Source of the DNA: Pandoraea oxalativorans
GTDB taxonomy: Bacteria > Pseudomonadota > Gammaproteobacteria > Burkholderiales > Burkholderiaceae
Length of the DNA stretch: 64,000 nt
NCBI RefSeq assembly: GCF_000972785.3
Contig: NZ_CP011253.3
Location: 1,302,001 to 1,366,000 of the forward strand
Reading direction: 5' to 3'
Below, piece by piece: positions 52,919-62,824 of the stretch. The notes under the pieces were generated by a model. The model had not been told where the DNA came from and searched no databases. It worked only from the letters and a program-made list of their open reading frames with translations. The position numbers and the translations under genes were made by a program. Positions within the stretch are counted from its first letter, which is position 1; each line of letters begins with the position of its first letter.

Positions 52919-54184
52919 TTACGGCGCGCGCGCCGCCTTAATCGCGTCGGCCAGGTCGTACACCGCCATGGCGTAGAAGAAGCTTCGGTTGTAGCGCGTG
53001 AGCACGTAGAAATTCGTGAGCCCCATGCGGTACTGCGTGGCTTGTCCCGGCGTCGGCAGATCGACGATCAGCACCGGCGTGTCCAGCGCCCCGCCCACAT
53101 CGAGCTTCGGCTCGTTCATCAGCATACCGGCCTTGATGAAGTCGCCGAGCTTCCAATGCGGTTCGGGTTGTCCGTCGGCACCGGCTTCGGCCAGCCCCTG
53201 ACTGCCGCGATCGGCAGCAATGTTCCAGACCACCGGTTGACCCGCCTGCCATCCGTGCTGCTTGAGGAAGTTGGCAACGCTGCCGATGGCGTCCGCCACG
53301 TCGGTCGTCAGATTGATCTTCCCGTCGCCGCTGTAATCCACGGCGTAGTTGCGGATCGACGACGGCATGAATTGCGGAATGCCGATGGCACCGGCATACG
53401 ATCCGTAGATGCTGAACGGATCGACGCTTCGCTCGCGTGCATACAGCAGCAGGTTCTCGAGCTCCTTGCGGAACAGCGCCATGCGCTCGGAACGGTTGCG
53501 GGCGGGCGGATAATCGAACGCCAGCGTGGTGAGCGCGTCGATGGTGCGGAAGTTGCCCATGTTGCGCCCGTAGATCGTCTCGACGCCGATGATGGAGACG
53601 ATGATCTCTTCGGGCACACCGTACTCTCGCGCAGCGCGTGCGAGCGCCGCAGCGTTCTGATTCCAGAAGCGCACGCCGCCATTGATGCGGGTGTTGTCGA
53701 GGAAGTTCTTTTCGTACTTCGTCCAGTTCTTCTGGCCCGGCGTGGCGGGCGGCGCGACGAGGCGTGCGGCCGTCTGCGAGAACACGACGCGCGAGAAGAT
53801 CTTCTGAAGCTCGCCACGATTGAAGCCGTTGCGCGCGACGAGGTCGTTGATGAACGCGTCGACTTCCGGATTCGCCGCGTAACGTTGCGGCACCACTTCT
53901 TCCTCGAACTCCGTCTGCGATGACTGCGTAGATTGCGCGATCGCCTTGGGGCGCGCCTGCGTCTGCGCGTGCGCGTCGACACTCGTCAAGGCCGTCATCG
54001 CGAACGATGCACTCAGGCACAGCGCGACGCCGAGCGAGCCAAGTGAGCCGAATGAGCGAGCCACGTAAGACGAACGGGGAAATTGCCGGAGCGACGCCGC
54101 AGTCAGAGGGCGCGCTGTGTCCGGTCGAGCGCGGCGCGCTTGCGCCAGCGGGAGAGAATCGTACATCCGTACCGGTGATGTCAT
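52919..54184 (-). CDS. mltB: Lytic murein transglycosylase B
   Basis: About 421 residues from MTSPVRMYDSLPL; the frame is open to 54316 and the exact start is unsure because no ribosome site stands out. Signal region SLGVALCLSASFAMTALTSVDAHA. Catalytic Glu in GVETIYGRNMGNFRTIDAL, followed by SYAGAIGIPQFMPSS, the family core. Cleaves peptidoglycan to 1,6-anhydromuropeptides. No lipobox Cys is obvious, so it may be a soluble periplasmic form. Confidence 0.9.
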   Translation of the reverse strand: MTSPVRMYDSLPLAQARRARPDTARPLTAASLRQFPRSSYVARSFGSLGSLGVALCLSASFAMTALTSVDAHAQTQARPKAIAQSTQSSQTEFEEEVVPQRYAANPEVDAFINDLVARNGFNRGELQKIFSRVVFSQTAARLVAPPATPGQKNWTKYEKNFLDNTRINGGVRFWNQNAAALARAAREYGVPEEIIVSIIGVETIYGRNMGNFRTIDALTTLAFDYPPARNRSERMALFRKELENLLLYARERSVDPFSIYGSYAGAIGIPQFMPSSIRNYAVDYSGDGKINLTTDVADAIGSVANFLKQHGWQAGQPVVWNIAADRGSQGLAEAGADGQPEPHWKLGDFIKAGMLMNEPKLDVGGALDTPVLIVDLPTPGQATQYRMGLTNFYVLTRYNRSFFYAMAVYDLADAIKAARAP

Positions 54185-54667
54185 GCTGTCTGTCAGGCCT
54201 GTATGAAGTCCGAATGCGATGCGACGGTTGGCCGCAATCACGTTAGTCGCGTTGAGGCTCTCATCGATAGCGATCGATGCCGATGGGCCCGCTTTCGAGT
54301 GACGCAAAGTGCTCACTCAAAGCGAGATGCCATCTAGAGCGTCAACCATTCATGCCAGTTCCTGCCGTCCCGAATTTCGGGAGATCGGCCCTTGCCGGCT
54401 GACACGGGTCTGCTGGGAGACTGCTTGGCAGTATAACCGAGTGCACCTGTGATACCTTAAGGCCTGTGCACTGTCCGTGACAGTGTTCATGGGGGATGCC
54501 GGCTATCGGCACGCGTTTGCAGGTGATGTCGTGTGATGTTCGCGGCACATTTTCGCGACGCGAGCCAGGCTCTGCGCCCGGCCGCTACCGGACGTGGAGA
54601 CCACGGCGCGGCGGGCATCCCCCGCCCGTCCCAATATAACGATTCGAAGCGATAGGCGACACAACGA
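54185..54667. other. Divergent intergenic region of mltB and the HDAC-like gene
   Basis: About 480 bases with no supportable gene. Near the right end lie a 7-base inverted repeat CACTGTC-CGT-GACAGTG (54469-54485) and TTGGCA (54425-54430) with GATACC twenty bases later. These may be parts of the promoter for the gene at 54668, but the spacing is poor. The mltB promoter should also be here. Confidence 0.4.
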
Positions 54668-55591
54668 ATGGCTACCGGGTTTTATACGCACCCCGATTGC
54701 GTGCGTCACGAAATGGGCGAGTGGCATCCGGAATGCCCCGAACGGTTGCGCGCAATCGAAGACCAGTTGATCGCGGGACGCATCGACGGTCTGCTCGAAC
54801 GCCGTGAAGCCCCGGTGGCCGACGAGGCCAGTCTGCGGCTCGTGCACACGCAAGACCACATCGACTTCGTTCGCGAGAACATTCCCGAATCCGGGTACTT
54901 CCCCATCGATCCCGATACGCTGCTGAACCCGTACTCGTGGCGCGCGGCAACGCGGGCGGCGGGCGCGGCGATTGCAGCGACGGATGCGGTCATTCGTGGC
55001 GAACTCGACAACGCCTTTTGCAGCGTACGCCCGCCCGGCCACCACGCTACGCCCACGCGCGCGATGGGCTTCTGCCTGTTCAACAGCGTGGCGATTGCGG
55101 CGGCGCACGCGCTCGAAGTGCATGGGCTGTCGCGTGTGGCGATCGTCGACTTCGACGTGCACCACGGCAACGGCACCGAAGCCGCGTTCGGCAACGACGA
55201 GCGTCTGCTCATGTGCGGCATCTTCCAGCACCCGTTCTACCCGTTCTCCGGCGCAAACGATCCTGCGCCGAACATGCTCAACATTCCGCTCGAAGCGCGC
55301 ACGTCCGGTATGGCCGCACGTGAAGCCATCGAGTATGGCTGGCTGGGGCGCCTCAATGCGTTCCGTCCGGAAATGATCTTCTTCTCGGCAGGCTTCGACG
55401 CGCATCGCGAAGACGATCTCGGCGGCCTCGGGCTGACCGAAGCGGACTTCGCGTGGATGACGAAGGAAGTCAAGGCCATCGCCGATCGTCACGCGAAGGG
55501 ACGCATCGTGAGCTGCCTCGAAGGCGGCTACAACCTCTCGGCGCTCGGACGCAGCGTCGTGGCCCATCTGAAGGTGCTCGCCGACGTCTGA
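54668..55591 (+). CDS. Histone-deacetylase-fold amidohydrolase
   Basis: 307 residues. Arginase/deacetylase fold with the zinc site in place: RPPGHHATPTRAMGFC (His125, His126) and VDFDVHHGNGTEAAF (Asp163 region, His165-166), then GFDAHREDDLGGLGLTE. Bacterial members deacetylate polyamines or acetoin-related substrates; the substrate cannot be told. The family is class II-like, without the N-terminal extension of eukaryotic enzymes. Confidence 0.9.
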   Translation: MATGFYTHPDCVRHEMGEWHPECPERLRAIEDQLIAGRIDGLLERREAPVADEASLRLVHTQDHIDFVRENIPESGYFPIDPDTLLNPYSWRAATRAAGAAIAATDAVIRGELDNAFCSVRPPGHHATPTRAMGFCLFNSVAIAAAHALEVHGLSRVAIVDFDVHHGNGTEAAFGNDERLLMCGIFQHPFYPFSGANDPAPNMLNIPLEARTSGMAAREAIEYGWLGRLNAFRPEMIFFSAGFDAHREDDLGGLGLTEADFAWMTKEVKAIADRHAKGRIVSCLEGGYNLSALGRSVVAHLKVLADV

Positions 55592-55696
55592 CGGCAGCGC
55601 GGCGTGGAGCAGGTGAGCACGCATGCGACGAATGCAAGATGCCGCCCGTCCTCCCGACATATCGGATGAAGGGCTGGAGGCGGCACTGGAGACAAC

Positions 55697-56518
55697 ATGA
55701 CGTCATCGGAAGCGACTGCGGCCAGCGGGCCGCTGGTACTCGTCACGCGTGGTGAAGGCGATCTGGCCGGTGTGGTCACGCTCACGCTGAATCGTCCACG
55801 TCAATTCAATGCTCTCTCCGAAGCGATGCTCGATGCGCTGCAAGATGCGCTGGACGACGTCGCACGCGACGCCACAGCGCGCGTGGTCGTGCTGGCCGCT
55901 GCGGGGGCGGCGTTCTGCGCCGGGCACGATCTCAAGGAGATGTGCGCCGAGCCGTCGCTCGACTACTACCGTACGCTGTTCAATCGATGCACGCGCGTGA
56001 TGCTGACGATCCAGCGCATGCCGCAGCCGGTCATCGCTCGCGTGCACGGTATCGCGACGGCGGCGGGGTGTCACTTGGTGGCGATGTGCGACCTTGCGGT
56101 CGCTGCGTCGGCGGCACGCTTCGCGGTGTCGGGCATCAACGTCGGTCTGTTCTGCGCAACGCCAGGTGTGGCGCTCTCGCGCAATCTCACGCGCAAGCAA
56201 GCGATGGAGATGCTGCTGACGGGCGACTTCATCGACGCGCAGACGGCTCGCGAGCGCGGTCTCGTCAATCGTGTCGCGCCGATGGAGCGACTCGACGGCG
56301 AAGTGGCGGCGCTGTGCCGCTCGATTCTTGCCAAGCCTGCGGCTGCGGTGGCGGCGGGCAAGGGGCTGTTCTACCGACAGGCCGAAACGGGTATCGAAGC
56401 GGCCTATCAGATGGCGGGGCAGACGATGGCTTGCAACATGATGGAGGCGTGCGCGCTCGAAGGCGTGCAGGCATTCATCGAGAAGCGCACGCCGCAGTGG
56501 ACGAAGCCGACCGACTGA
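55697..56518 (+). CDS. Enoyl-CoA hydratase/isomerase family protein
   Basis: 273 residues, crotonase fold. Oxyanion-hole segments AAGAAFCAGHDLKEM and HGIATAAGCHLVAMCDLAVAA are present and the protein resembles the ECHDC3-type group (KEM and LFCATPGVALSRN). Reaction uncertain. It is 105 bases downstream of the deacetylase gene and convergent with fpr. Confidence 0.85.
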   Translation: MTSSEATAASGPLVLVTRGEGDLAGVVTLTLNRPRQFNALSEAMLDALQDALDDVARDATARVVVLAAAGAAFCAGHDLKEMCAEPSLDYYRTLFNRCTRVMLTIQRMPQPVIARVHGIATAAGCHLVAMCDLAVAASAARFAVSGINVGLFCATPGVALSRNLTRKQAMEMLLTGDFIDAQTARERGLVNRVAPMERLDGEVAALCRSILAKPAAAVAAGKGLFYRQAETGIEAAYQMAGQTMACNMMEACALEGVQAFIEKRTPQWTKPTD

Positions 56519-56558
56519 TCGCTCTCAGCCCCCGACTGGCTGCGCGTGCCAGCCGCCG

Positions 56559-57359
56559 TCACCACTGTTTTTCCAGTACGAGCGGCCCGGGTGTCGCCGT
56601 ACGGCTCACCGCGTAACCCTTGCCGGTGAACCAGGCGCGCAGTTCCTTGATCATGTCCGGATTGCCGCAGACCATGATGCGCGAGGTGGCGGGATCGAGC
56701 GTCGCGCCGACGGCCTTCTCCAGTTCCCCCGACGCCAGCAACGACGTGATGCGTCCATAGAGCGCACCGGGTGTCTGCTCGCGCGTGACGCTCACCGCGA
56801 AGTGCAGCTTGTCGACGAGCGCCGGATCGACGTCCGGATGCGAGAAGTGCCGGAGTTCTTCGTAATAGGCGAGGTCGCGCTCCCATCGCACGCTATGCAC
56901 GACGAAGATGCGCTTGAAGCGCTGCCAGACTTCCGGATCTCGGAGAATCGACACAAAGGGCGCCAGGCCGGTGCCAGTGGCAAGCAGCCACAGGTCGTCG
57001 CCACCGGTGAAACGATCGAGCGTGAGGAAGCCGTAGGCGGTGTGATCGACGAACAGTTCGTCGCCGACCTTGAGTTCCGACAGCCGGGGTGTGAGCTGGC
57101 CCTCGGGAATCGTGATTACGTAGAACTCCAATGTATCTTCGGCGGGCGAGTTCACGAAGGAGTAGGCGCGCCAGATCAGTTCGCCATCGTCGCCCGGTAA
57201 TCCGAGACGCACGAACTGCCCGGCGGTGAATTGCAGCCCGGGCGGGCGCGTGGTCTTGATGCTGAAGATCGTCGGCGTCCAGAAATGCATGCCGGTGACC
57301 GTTTGTGGCGAGTATTTCGTCTGCGTCGTCTGCGTCGTCTGTGTCGTCTGCGCTTGCAT
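56559..57359 (-). CDS. fpr: Ferredoxin--NADP reductase
   Basis: 266 residues from ATG 57359, which has GAGGAG nine bases upstream. FAD motif RAYSFVNSP (about residue 70) and NADPH region LLATGTGLAPFVSILRD (about 125). The N-terminus is an odd QTTQ-type repeat encoded by a 9-base tandem repeat. Reduces ferredoxin or flavodoxin with NADPH, or the reverse, for iron-sulfur and stress metabolism. The C-terminal residue is Trp, as in bacterial subclass I proteins. Confidence 0.92.
   Translation of the reverse strand: MQAQTTQTTQTTQTKYSPQTVTGMHFWTPTIFSIKTTRPPGLQFTAGQFVRLGLPGDDGELIWRAYSFVNSPAEDTLEFYVITIPEGQLTPRLSELKVGDELFVDHTAYGFLTLDRFTGGDDLWLLATGTGLAPFVSILRDPEVWQRFKRIFVVHSVRWERDLAYYEELRHFSHPDVDPALVDKLHFAVSVTREQTPGALYGRITSLLASGELEKAVGATLDPATSRIMVCGNPDMIKELRAWFTGKGYAVSRTATPGPLVLEKQW
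57318..57353. repeat. Four-unit 9-base in-frame repeat in the 5' end of fpr
   Basis: Four units of CGTCTGCGT-type sequence (one unit with T for C), coding for Gln-Thr-Thr triplets. Changing copy number would lengthen or shorten the N-terminus without a frameshift. Confidence 0.85.
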
Positions 57360-57471
57360 GCCCGAGGCTCCTCGCAATTCCACACGGCTTCAGTGTAACG
57401 CTCAGCGAGGTATTGCGTGACGAGACCCTGTTCGCGAGGCGGGTTCCGCGCCCGCCGCGCGACGGCGTTCG

Positions 57472-58437
57472 TCAGTGGCTGGGGTGAGTCCCGAGCGCGG
57501 GCTTTGCGGCCGATGTCGTGCCCATGAGCGGTTCATGCGTCATGGACGCCGGTTGCTTGCGCTTTGTGGCGGCGGTTTCCGGCACGTGCGCCAGCAGCCA
57601 ATGCGTCAGTTGCTCGATAACCTTCTCGCGATCGAGGTCGTTGAGCGTCTCATGAAAGTGACCGGGATACAGCCGAAGGGTCTTGTCCTGCGACCCGGCG
57701 TTGCCGTGAAACTGTTCGCTGGCCCACGGTGCGGTGAGCCGGTCGGCGGTGCCGTGGAAGACGTAAAGCGGCAAATGCAGCGCGTCGGCGTTGGCGTGTA
57801 TGCGCGCCATGGCGTCGAGCAATTCGGCGGCGGTGCGTGCCGGGGTGCCGCGATACGCGTTTAGCGGATCTTTCTTCGCTGCATCGACCACGGTCTTGTC
57901 GCGGGCAATGGCGGCCGGATCGATCTTGAAGACCGGCACCTTCGGCAGCCAGCGCGATACCCAGCGGCCGGCCTTCACCATCCACGGCGCGACCGGTTCG
58001 CCCGGGGCGAGGGCGGGGCTGCTGAGCATCAGGCCGCTCACGTGCGCGGGCGCGCGCGTGATCGTGTAGAGCGCCGCGATGGCGCCCCCCATGCTGTGTC
58101 CGAGCAGAAAGAGCGGCGTCGGCCCGAAGATCGTGCGCACGTGCGTGAGGAAGATCTCGGTGTCGTCGAGGTATTCGTCGAAACGATTGACGTAGACACG
58201 CGAGCCTTCCGAGCGGCCGTGGCCGCGCAGATCGTAGGTGACGGTCGCAATGCCGAGCGACGCGAAATGCGCCGCCAGACGCGCGTACCGTCCGCCGTGC
58301 TCTCCCATGCCGTGCACGATGGCGACCACGGCGCGCAGGGGGATATCTGCGTCGCCGTCGGTGTCCGGGTACCAGCGATGGACGTGGAGCATCAGTCCGT
58401 CGCTGGCTTGCAGGCGCGATTCCGAATGCGTGGTCAT
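57472..58437 (-). CDS. Lysophospholipase/monoacylglycerol-lipase-like alpha/beta hydrolase
   Basis: 321 residues from ATG 58437 with AGGAGGAG upstream; the extra frame to 58515 is not needed. Nucleophile elbow GHSMGG near residue 123, oxyanion VHGMGEHGGRY near 47-57, Asp in VFHGTADRLT and His in GHFHETLND complete the triad. Likely a serine esterase of the monoglyceride lipase type; natural substrate unknown. The C-terminal tail after residue 295 is low complexity. Confidence 0.85.
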   Translation of the reverse strand: MTTHSESRLQASDGLMLHVHRWYPDTDGDADIPLRAVVAIVHGMGEHGGRYARLAAHFASLGIATVTYDLRGHGRSEGSRVYVNRFDEYLDDTEIFLTHVRTIFGPTPLFLLGHSMGGAIAALYTITRAPAHVSGLMLSSPALAPGEPVAPWMVKAGRWVSRWLPKVPVFKIDPAAIARDKTVVDAAKKDPLNAYRGTPARTAAELLDAMARIHANADALHLPLYVFHGTADRLTAPWASEQFHGNAGSQDKTLRLYPGHFHETLNDLDREKVIEQLTHWLLAHVPETAATKRKQPASMTHEPLMGTTSAAKPALGTHPSH

Positions 58438-58760
58438 GTCTCCTCCTGGCGCGTTGGCCGGGTGACCGTCGTACGTGCGACGGCACAGTGATGATCGGGT
58501 GCGCCATTCGATCATAGGCCGTCCTGCGCCGGGGTGAATTCTCTAGAGGAAACGCACCACGAGGAAACTGGCTGTGCGTCTCGATTTGCATAAAAATAGC
58601 ACGATCGTTCGGGGTGGCGGGGCGCTGGGTAAGCGCGTCTGGCCTGCATCCGAAGCCGTGATCGTAAGGATCGTGCATCCGTGGCGCATTGAGAACATCA
58701 CATGATCATTTGCCGCAAAATGCCATAAATGGGCACATAATGCATCATCAGCTGAGTGGT

Positions 58761-58766
58761 TATAAT
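58761..58766 (+). promoter_or_regulatory. Candidate -10 element for etfBA
   Basis: A perfect TATAAT 39 bases before the etfB ATG. A matching -35 box at standard distance is not apparent, so this is partial evidence. Confidence 0.45.
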
Positions 58767-58805
58767 GGCAGCGGATTGACGTAAACGTAACTTTGGAGCG
58801 AGTTC

Positions 58806-59555
58806 ATGAAGATCCTGGTACCGGTCAAACGGGTAGTGGATTACAACGTAAAAGTTCGCGTGAAGAGCGACGGCAGTGGTGTCGACATCGCGAACGTGAA
58901 GATGTCGATGAATCCGTTCGACGAAATCGCGGTGGAAGAGGCGGTGCGTCTGAAGGAAGCGGGCGTGGCGACGGAAGTGATCGCGGTGTCGGCGGGCGTG
59001 TCCCAGTCGCAAGAAACGCTGCGTACGGCGCTGGCCATCGGTGCGGACCGCGCGATTCTCATCGAGTCTGACGAAGAGTTGCAGCCGCTGGCCGTGGCCA
59101 AGCTGCTTAAGGCGCTGGTGGACAAGGAGCAGCCGCAACTGGTGATCCTGGGCAAGCAGGCGATCGACGACGATTCCAACCAGACGGGGCAGATGCTCGC
59201 GGCACTGGCCAAGCTGCCGCAGGCGACGTTCGCCTCGAAGGTGTCGGTGGCGGATAACCGTGCACAAGTCACGCGCGAAGTGGACGGCGGTCTGGAAACC
59301 GTGTCGCTGTCGCTGCCCGCCGTGATCACGACGGACCTGCGCCTGAACGAGCCGCGTTACGTGACGCTGCCCAACATCATGAAGGCGAAGAAGAAGCCGC
59401 TGGAGACCGTGAAGCCTGCGGATCTGGGGGTGGACGTGAGCCCGCGCCTGAAGACGCTGAAGGTGGCCGAGCCGCCCAAGCGCAGCGCAGGGGTGAAGGT
59501 GGCGGACGTTGCAGCGCTCGTCGACAAGCTCAAGACCGAAGCCAAGGTTATCTAA
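58806..59555 (+). CDS. etfB: Electron transfer flavoprotein beta subunit
   Basis: 249 residues. Start [27 protein letters not shown] and the AMP-binding region [23 protein letters not shown] are textbook. Forms the FAD-containing EtfAB heterodimer that accepts electrons from acyl-CoA dehydrogenases. Its stop is 15 bases before etfA. Confidence 0.97.
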   Translation: MKILVPVKRVVDYNVKVRVKSDGSGVDIANVKMSMNPFDEIAVEEAVRLKEAGVATEVIAVSAGVSQSQETLRTALAIGADRAILIESDEELQPLAVAKLLKALVDKEQPQLVILGKQAIDDDSNQTGQMLAALAKLPQATFASKVSVADNRAQVTREVDGGLETVSLSLPAVITTDLRLNEPRYVTLPNIMKAKKKPLETVKPADLGVDVSPRLKTLKVAEPPKRSAGVKVADVAALVDKLKTEAKVI

Positions 59556-59570
59556 GGGAGACGACGAGAA

Positions 59571-60515
59571 ATGAGCAATCTGGCTAAAGTTTTGGTCGTG
59601 GCAGAACACGACAACCAAACCATCAAATCGGCGACCCTGAACACGATCACGGCAGCGCTGCAATGCGGCGACGACGTGCACGTGCTGGTCGCAGGCAGCA
59701 ATGCGAAGGCTGCGGCGGACGCCGCCGCGCAGATCGCCGGTGTGAAGAAGGTGCTGCTCGCAGACGCTGCCTACTTCGGCGACGGTCTGGCCGAGAACAT
59801 CGCCGACGAAGTGGTGTCGATTGCGGGCAACTACTCGCACATCCTGGCCCCGGCCACGGCGTACGGCAAGAATATCGCCCCGCGGGTTGCGGCGTTGCTC
59901 GACGTCGCGCAGATTTCGGATATCACGAAGGTCGACAGCGCCGACACGTTCGAGCGTCCGATCTACGCAGGCAATGCGATTGCGACGGTGCAAAGCGCCG
60001 ACAAGGTGAAGGTCATCACGGTGCGCGCGACGGGCTTCGACCCGGCAGCGGCCACGGGCGGCAGCGCTGCGGTGGAAAGTGTCGCGGCGACGCCGGACGC
60101 CGGTGTGTCGCAGTTCGTGGGTCGTGAAGTGACGAAGCTGGACCGTCCGGAACTGACCTCGGCGAAGATCATCGTCTCGGGTGGTCGCGGTCTGGGCAGC
60201 GGCGAAAACTACACGAAGGTGCTGGAGCCGCTGGCGGACAAGCTGGGTGCGGCGCTGGGCGCATCGCGCGCAGCAGTCGATGCCGGTTACGTGCCGAACG
60301 ACTATCAGGTCGGTCAGACGGGCAAGATCGTGGCGCCGCAACTGTACGTGGCCGTCGGTATCTCGGGGGCGATTCAGCATCTGGCGGGCATGAAGGATTC
60401 GAAGGTGATCGTGGCGATCAACAAGGATCCGGAAGCGCCGATCTTCTCGGTGGCGGACTACGGTCTGGTGGGCGATCTGTTCACCGTCGTGCCGGAACTG
60501 ACGGGCGCGCTGTAA
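59571..60515 (+). CDS. etfA: Electron transfer flavoprotein alpha subunit
   Basis: 314 residues. The C-terminal FAD-binding part [50 protein letters not shown] carries the essential Arg and Ser. Partner of EtfB, with the acyl-CoA dehydrogenase 200 bases downstream its probable electron donor. GGGAGACGACGAGAA upstream supports the start. Confidence 0.97.
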   Translation: MSNLAKVLVVAEHDNQTIKSATLNTITAALQCGDDVHVLVAGSNAKAAADAAAQIAGVKKVLLADAAYFGDGLAENIADEVVSIAGNYSHILAPATAYGKNIAPRVAALLDVAQISDITKVDSADTFERPIYAGNAIATVQSADKVKVITVRATGFDPAAATGGSAAVESVAATPDAGVSQFVGREVTKLDRPELTSAKIIVSGGRGLGSGENYTKVLEPLADKLGAALGASRAAVDAGYVPNDYQVGQTGKIVAPQLYVAVGISGAIQHLAGMKDSKVIVAINKDPEAPIFSVADYGLVGDLFTVVPELTGAL

Positions 60516-60547
60516 GCGTCTGACGTAGTACCGAAGTGAAGTTGTGC

Positions 60548-60617
60548 GGCTGCGAGCGTCATCGCTTGCAGCCGATTCGCATGAGGAGGCGTGTCAGTGC
60601 GTCTTCATGCGAATCGG
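60548..60617 (+). promoter_or_regulatory. Two overlapping hairpins between etfA and the acyl-CoA dehydrogenase gene
   Basis: First stem: GGCTGCGAGCG / CGCTTGCAGCC with a TCAT loop (60548-60573, one G-T pair). Second: CCGATTCGCATGA (60572-60584) and TCATGCGAATCGG (60605-60617), a perfect 13-base stem. They share two bases and so compete at their junction. No T run follows either. Confidence 0.55.
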
Positions 60618-60715
60618 TCGAGCAGCACCTGCAGTGAAAACAGAACAAACATAACGATAAGCATCCCGGTAATCGCCACCCACCGAAGGCAATCGGAATC
60701 CCTTGGAGGAACGAC

Positions 60716-62497
60716 ATGAGTTATCAGGCCCCGATCAAGGACATGCAGTTTGTGATGAACGAACTGGCGGACCTGAATCGCATCGCTGCGCTGCCGGGTT
60801 ATGAGGACGCCTCGCCCGAACTCGCTCAGGCTGTGCTCGAAGAAGCGGCCCGCTTCAATCAGGAAGTGCTCGCACCGCTGAACGTGATCGGCGATCAGCA
60901 GCCGAGCACGTGGAAGGATGGCGTTGTCACGACCACGCCCGGCTTCAAGGAAGCGTTCCGTCAGTTCTCCGAAGCGGGTTGGCAAGGCGTGGTGCATCCG
61001 CAGGCGTTCGGCGGTCAGGGGTTGCCCAAGCTCGTCGCCACGCCGTGCACGGAAATGCTCAATGCCGCGAACCTGTCGTTCGCCCTGTGCCCGCTGCTGA
61101 CCGACGGCGCCGTCGAAGCGCTGCTTACTGCGGGCACCGACGCACAGCGCGCCCTCTACGTACCGAAGCTGCTCTCGGGCGAGTGGACCGGCACGATGAA
61201 CCTGACCGAGCCGCAAGCCGGTTCCGATCTGGCAATGGTACGCACGCGCGCCGAGCGGGAAGCGGACGGCACTTATCGCATCTTCGGCACCAAGATTTTC
61301 ATCACGTTCGGCGAACACGACATGGCGCAGAACATCGTCCACCTCGTGCTCGCGCGCACGCCCGATGCGCCCCCGGGCGTGAAGGGCATCTCGCTGTTCA
61401 TCGTGCCGAAGTTCAACGTTGACGCCGAGGGTAAGCTCGGTGCGCGTAACGACGTGCACTGTGTCTCCATCGAGCACAAGCTCGGCATCAAGGCGAGCCC
61501 GACGGCCGTGCTGCAATTCGGTGACAACGGCGGTGCGACGGGGTATCTCGTCGGCGAAGAGAACCGCGGTCTCGAGTACATGTTCATCATGATGAACGCC
61601 GCGCGTTTCGCTGTCGGTATGCAGGGCGTGGCCGTCGCCGAGCGTGCTTATCAGCACGCGGTGGCGTATGCGCGGGATCGTTTGCAAAGCCGTCCGGTGG
61701 ATGGCTCGTCGCGCGACGCCGTCACGATCATTCATCACCCCGACGTCAAACGCATGCTCATGACGATGCGCGCGCTGACCGAAGGCGCCCGCACGCTGGC
61801 CTACGTGGCGGCGGCACAGGCCGATATCGGTCATCACGCTGCCGATGCCGCCGAGCGCAAGCGCGCCCAGGCAATCTACGAATTCCTCGTACCGATCGTG
61901 AAGGGCTGGAGCACGGAGATGTCGCTGGAGGTCACGAGCCTCGGCGTGCAGGTACACGGCGGCATGGGCTTCATCGAAGAAACCGGTGCGGCGCAGTACT
62001 ATCGCGACGCGCGCATTCTTCCGATCTACGAAGGCACGACCGCCATTCAGGCGAACGACCTGATCGGTCGCAAGACGCTACGCGACGGTGGTGCGGTGGC
62101 GCGCACGCTGTGCGCGATGGTCGAAGCGACGGAGAACGAGTTGCGCGCTGCGGGTGGCGTGGCGGCATCGGTGGCGGAGCGTCTTGCCAAGGGACGCGAA
62201 GCGCTGTCGATCGTGGTCGACTATGTCGTGGCGAACACGCAGGACAACGCCAACGCCGTGTTCGCTGGCAGCGTGCCGTATCTGAAGCTTGCAGGTATCG
62301 TGCTGGGTGGCTGGCAGATGGGGCGTGCGTTGCTGGCCGCGCAAAAGCTGCGCGATCAGGATCCGTCGTTCTTCGATGCCAAGATCGGCACCGCACGCTT
62401 CTTTGCAGATCACATCCTGACGCAGGCGCCGGGTCTGGCACAGTCGATTACCGAGGGGGCCGACTCGGCCCTGTCGCTGAACGAGGCACAGTTCTGA
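60716..62497 (+). CDS. Acyl-CoA dehydrogenase (600-residue class)
   Basis: 593 residues. N-terminal, middle and C-terminal domains of the family, with GTKIFITFGEHDMAQNIVHLVLAR and the late EGTTAIQANDLIGRKT motif of the large acyl-CoA dehydrogenases. A C-terminal helical extension of about 130 residues marks this class, often used for longer or unusual acyl chains. It passes electrons to the EtfAB upstream. GGAGG before the ATG. Confidence 0.93.
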   Translation: MSYQAPIKDMQFVMNELADLNRIAALPGYEDASPELAQAVLEEAARFNQEVLAPLNVIGDQQPSTWKDGVVTTTPGFKEAFRQFSEAGWQGVVHPQAFGGQGLPKLVATPCTEMLNAANLSFALCPLLTDGAVEALLTAGTDAQRALYVPKLLSGEWTGTMNLTEPQAGSDLAMVRTRAEREADGTYRIFGTKIFITFGEHDMAQNIVHLVLARTPDAPPGVKGISLFIVPKFNVDAEGKLGARNDVHCVSIEHKLGIKASPTAVLQFGDNGGATGYLVGEENRGLEYMFIMMNAARFAVGMQGVAVAERAYQHAVAYARDRLQSRPVDGSSRDAVTIIHHPDVKRMLMTMRALTEGARTLAYVAAAQADIGHHAADAAERKRAQAIYEFLVPIVKGWSTEMSLEVTSLGVQVHGGMGFIEETGAAQYYRDARILPIYEGTTAIQANDLIGRKTLRDGGAVARTLCAMVEATENELRAAGGVAASVAERLAKGREALSIVVDYVVANTQDNANAVFAGSVPYLKLAGIVLGGWQMGRALLAAQKLRDQDPSFFDAKIGTARFFADHILTQAPGLAQSITEGADSALSLNEAQF

Positions 62498-62517
62498 CGC
62501 GCGGCATTGAGCAAAGA

Positions 62518-62549
62518 ACAAAGGCGACCCGCGGGTCGCCTTTGTTTTG
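62518..62549 (+). terminator. Terminator after the acyl-CoA dehydrogenase gene
   Basis: ACAAAGGCGACC-CGCG-GGTCGCCTTTGT stem with TTTG after it, 20 bases after the stop codon. Confidence 0.85.
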
Positions 62550-62570
62550 CGCACAAACCTCGTCGGACGA

Positions 62571-62605
62571 AAAAAAACGGCACTGCGTGATTCACGCAGT
62601 GCCGT
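62571..62605 (-). terminator. Terminator of 6S RNA
   Basis: A 14-base near-perfect stem (ACGGCACTGCGTGA and its complement) followed on the minus strand by a run of eight T. It lies immediately 3' of the 6S RNA. Confidence 0.9.
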
Positions 62606-62815
62606 GCATTGGGTCCCCGCCTCAGCCGCTAAGCCGGCATCCTGAACCGAAGGTTCAAGGTGGTCGCGGTTAGTAGCGCTTTGGGTTCATCAGACAGAGT
62701 GACGCTCACGCCAGCACTACAAACTTCCGCAACCTGCAACAGATCATTGGTTCAAGGAATCTATGACTTTCGCGAACCAGGCAGGGAAAACTAACCTTTC
62801 GGACCGGACATCTGC
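62606..62815 (-). ncRNA. ssrS: 6S RNA
   Basis: Minus-strand RNA between zapA and a strong terminator, the conserved location of ssrS. The strand contains CACCTTGAACC-TTCG-GGTTCA, matching the conserved hairpin of 6S RNA (CACCTTGAACCAAGGGTTCAAGG in E. coli), and GATGTCCGGTCC and GCGGGGACCC ends that can pair in a closing stem. Acts as a mimic of open promoter DNA, sequestering sigma-70 RNA polymerase in stationary phase. The 5' end is approximate. Confidence 0.85.
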
Positions 62816-62824
62816 GGGTGTCTT

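Noticed and set aside
62668..62820. Sequence between the acyl-CoA dehydrogenase gene and zapA as a possible protein gene or tRNA
   Set aside because: No frame or cloverleaf; the minus strand matches 6S RNA landmarks and is followed by a strong terminator.
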